Positions 5,855 to 6,252 of a stretch of DNA of 6,252 bases are shown piece by piece; position 1 is the stretch's first letter, and each line of letters starts with the position of its first letter. A program made the position numbers and the translations under genes. The DNA comes from Bacteroidales bacterium. GTDB lineage: Bacteria > Bacteroidota > Bacteroidia > Bacteroidales > Azobacteroidaceae. The notes under the pieces were generated by a model. It worked only from the letters and a program-made list of their open reading frames with translations. It ran no database searches and had not been told where the DNA came from. The DNA lies in NCBI GenBank assembly GCA_020860885.1, contig JAJBTS010000045.1, positions 1 through 6,252 of the forward strand, read 5' to 3'.

Positions 5855-6252
5855 ATGGCACGCATCCGGACAATTAAACCCGAATTCTGGGAAGACGAAA
5901 AAGTAGCAAACCTCCCTTTCGCCGCAAGGCTCTTCTTTATTGGCTTATGGAATCATGCAGACGACCAGGGGGTATTTAAAGACAATCCCATCCTCTTAAA
6001 GTCGAAGATATTTCCTTACGATGATATTCCTGTCTCTGAGGTATCCGGCTGGCTTTCCGAATTGGAGAAAGCAAATATATTGATTCCTGTTTTTTATAAC
6101 AACGGGAAATATTACCTGATCCGTACGTTCAAAAAACACCAGGTTATCGATAAACGGTACAACAGGTATGTCGTCCCGCCTACAGTTGTAGAAGAAGTTT
6201 TAAACCCGTTGCGGGCTACCGCGGAAGTTACGCCGCAGGAAAAGGAAATGGA
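5855..6252 (+). CDS. Phage/plasmid-type replication (replisome organiser-like) protein, N-terminal part
   Basis: An open frame of 132 codons runs from ATG at 5855 off the right edge. It begins MARIRTIKPEFWEDEKVA, then LPFAARLFFIGLWNHADDQG, LLKSKIFPYDD, VSGWLSELEKANIL and YYLIRTFKKHQVIDK. The IKPEFW start, the FFIGLWN-ADD-G helix and the FKKHQ-ID segment are typical of the winged-helix N-terminal region of phage replication initiators and DnaD-like replisome organisers, which bind origin DNA and recruit the helicase loader. The likely helicase-loader-interacting C-terminus is outside the window. The ATG follows an A-rich stretch (ACTAAAAATCAAAACAAAAC), normal for Bacteroidetes. The neighbours to the left are core chromosomal genes, so this is either a prophage/mobile-element gene or a domesticated copy. 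Family assignment is from pattern memory without a search. Confidence 0.7.
   Translation, partial: MARIRTIKPEFWEDEKVANLPFAARLFFIGLWNHADDQGVFKDNPILLKSKIFPYDDIPVSEVSGWLSELEKANILIPVFYNNGKYYLIRTFKKHQVIDKRYNRYVVPPTVVEEVLNPLRATAEVTPQEKEM

Overview
The window looks like chromosomal DNA from a member of the Bacteroidales (phylum Bacteroidota). The evidence is a PorD/DUF4835-type gene between coaBC and recN, an OmpA-family protein of the Bacteroidetes type, A-rich start regions without Shine-Dalgarno sequences, and TAnnTTTG-type -7 promoter elements. The genus cannot be fixed from this sequence; a Porphyromonadaceae/Dysgonomonadaceae/Barnesiellaceae-like lineage is a guess.

Left part (1-3969, minus strand): a tightly packed run of four genes read right to left. 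These are coaBC (two steps of coenzyme A synthesis), a porD-like gene (predicted secreted protein linked to type IX secretion), recN (DNA double-strand-break repair ATPase) and the start of rlmB (23S rRNA 2'-O-methyltransferase, cut by the window edge). Successive genes overlap by 4 bases (ATGA) or are 9 and 4 bases apart, so one transcript is likely. The porD-like reading frame is intact and well conserved except for a single in-frame TGA at codon 13, inside the signal peptide, with no usable start codon between that stop and codon 107. The coaBC gene has a run of eleven A residues at the junction between its two enzyme domains, where a slip of one base either way would end translation just after the first domain.

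Middle (3970-5614): a 193-base divergent promoter region, then a plus-strand gene for an exported OmpA-family outer-membrane protein with a beta-barrel and a C-terminal peptidoglycan-binding domain. It is closed by a clear hairpin-plus-T terminator.

Right part (5615-6252): a short non-coding stretch followed by the first 132 codons of a plus-strand gene resembling the N-terminal winged-helix region of phage/plasmid replication (replisome organiser) proteins. Its leader holds a TAnnTTTG element, a small repeat that could be an operator, and a long near-perfect hairpin overlapping a tiny 12-codon reading frame. This end may be the edge of a prophage or other mobile element, but the window stops before that can be decided. 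The most unusual items are the porD nonsense codon, the coaBC A-tract and the leader hairpin. No complete novel system is visible.
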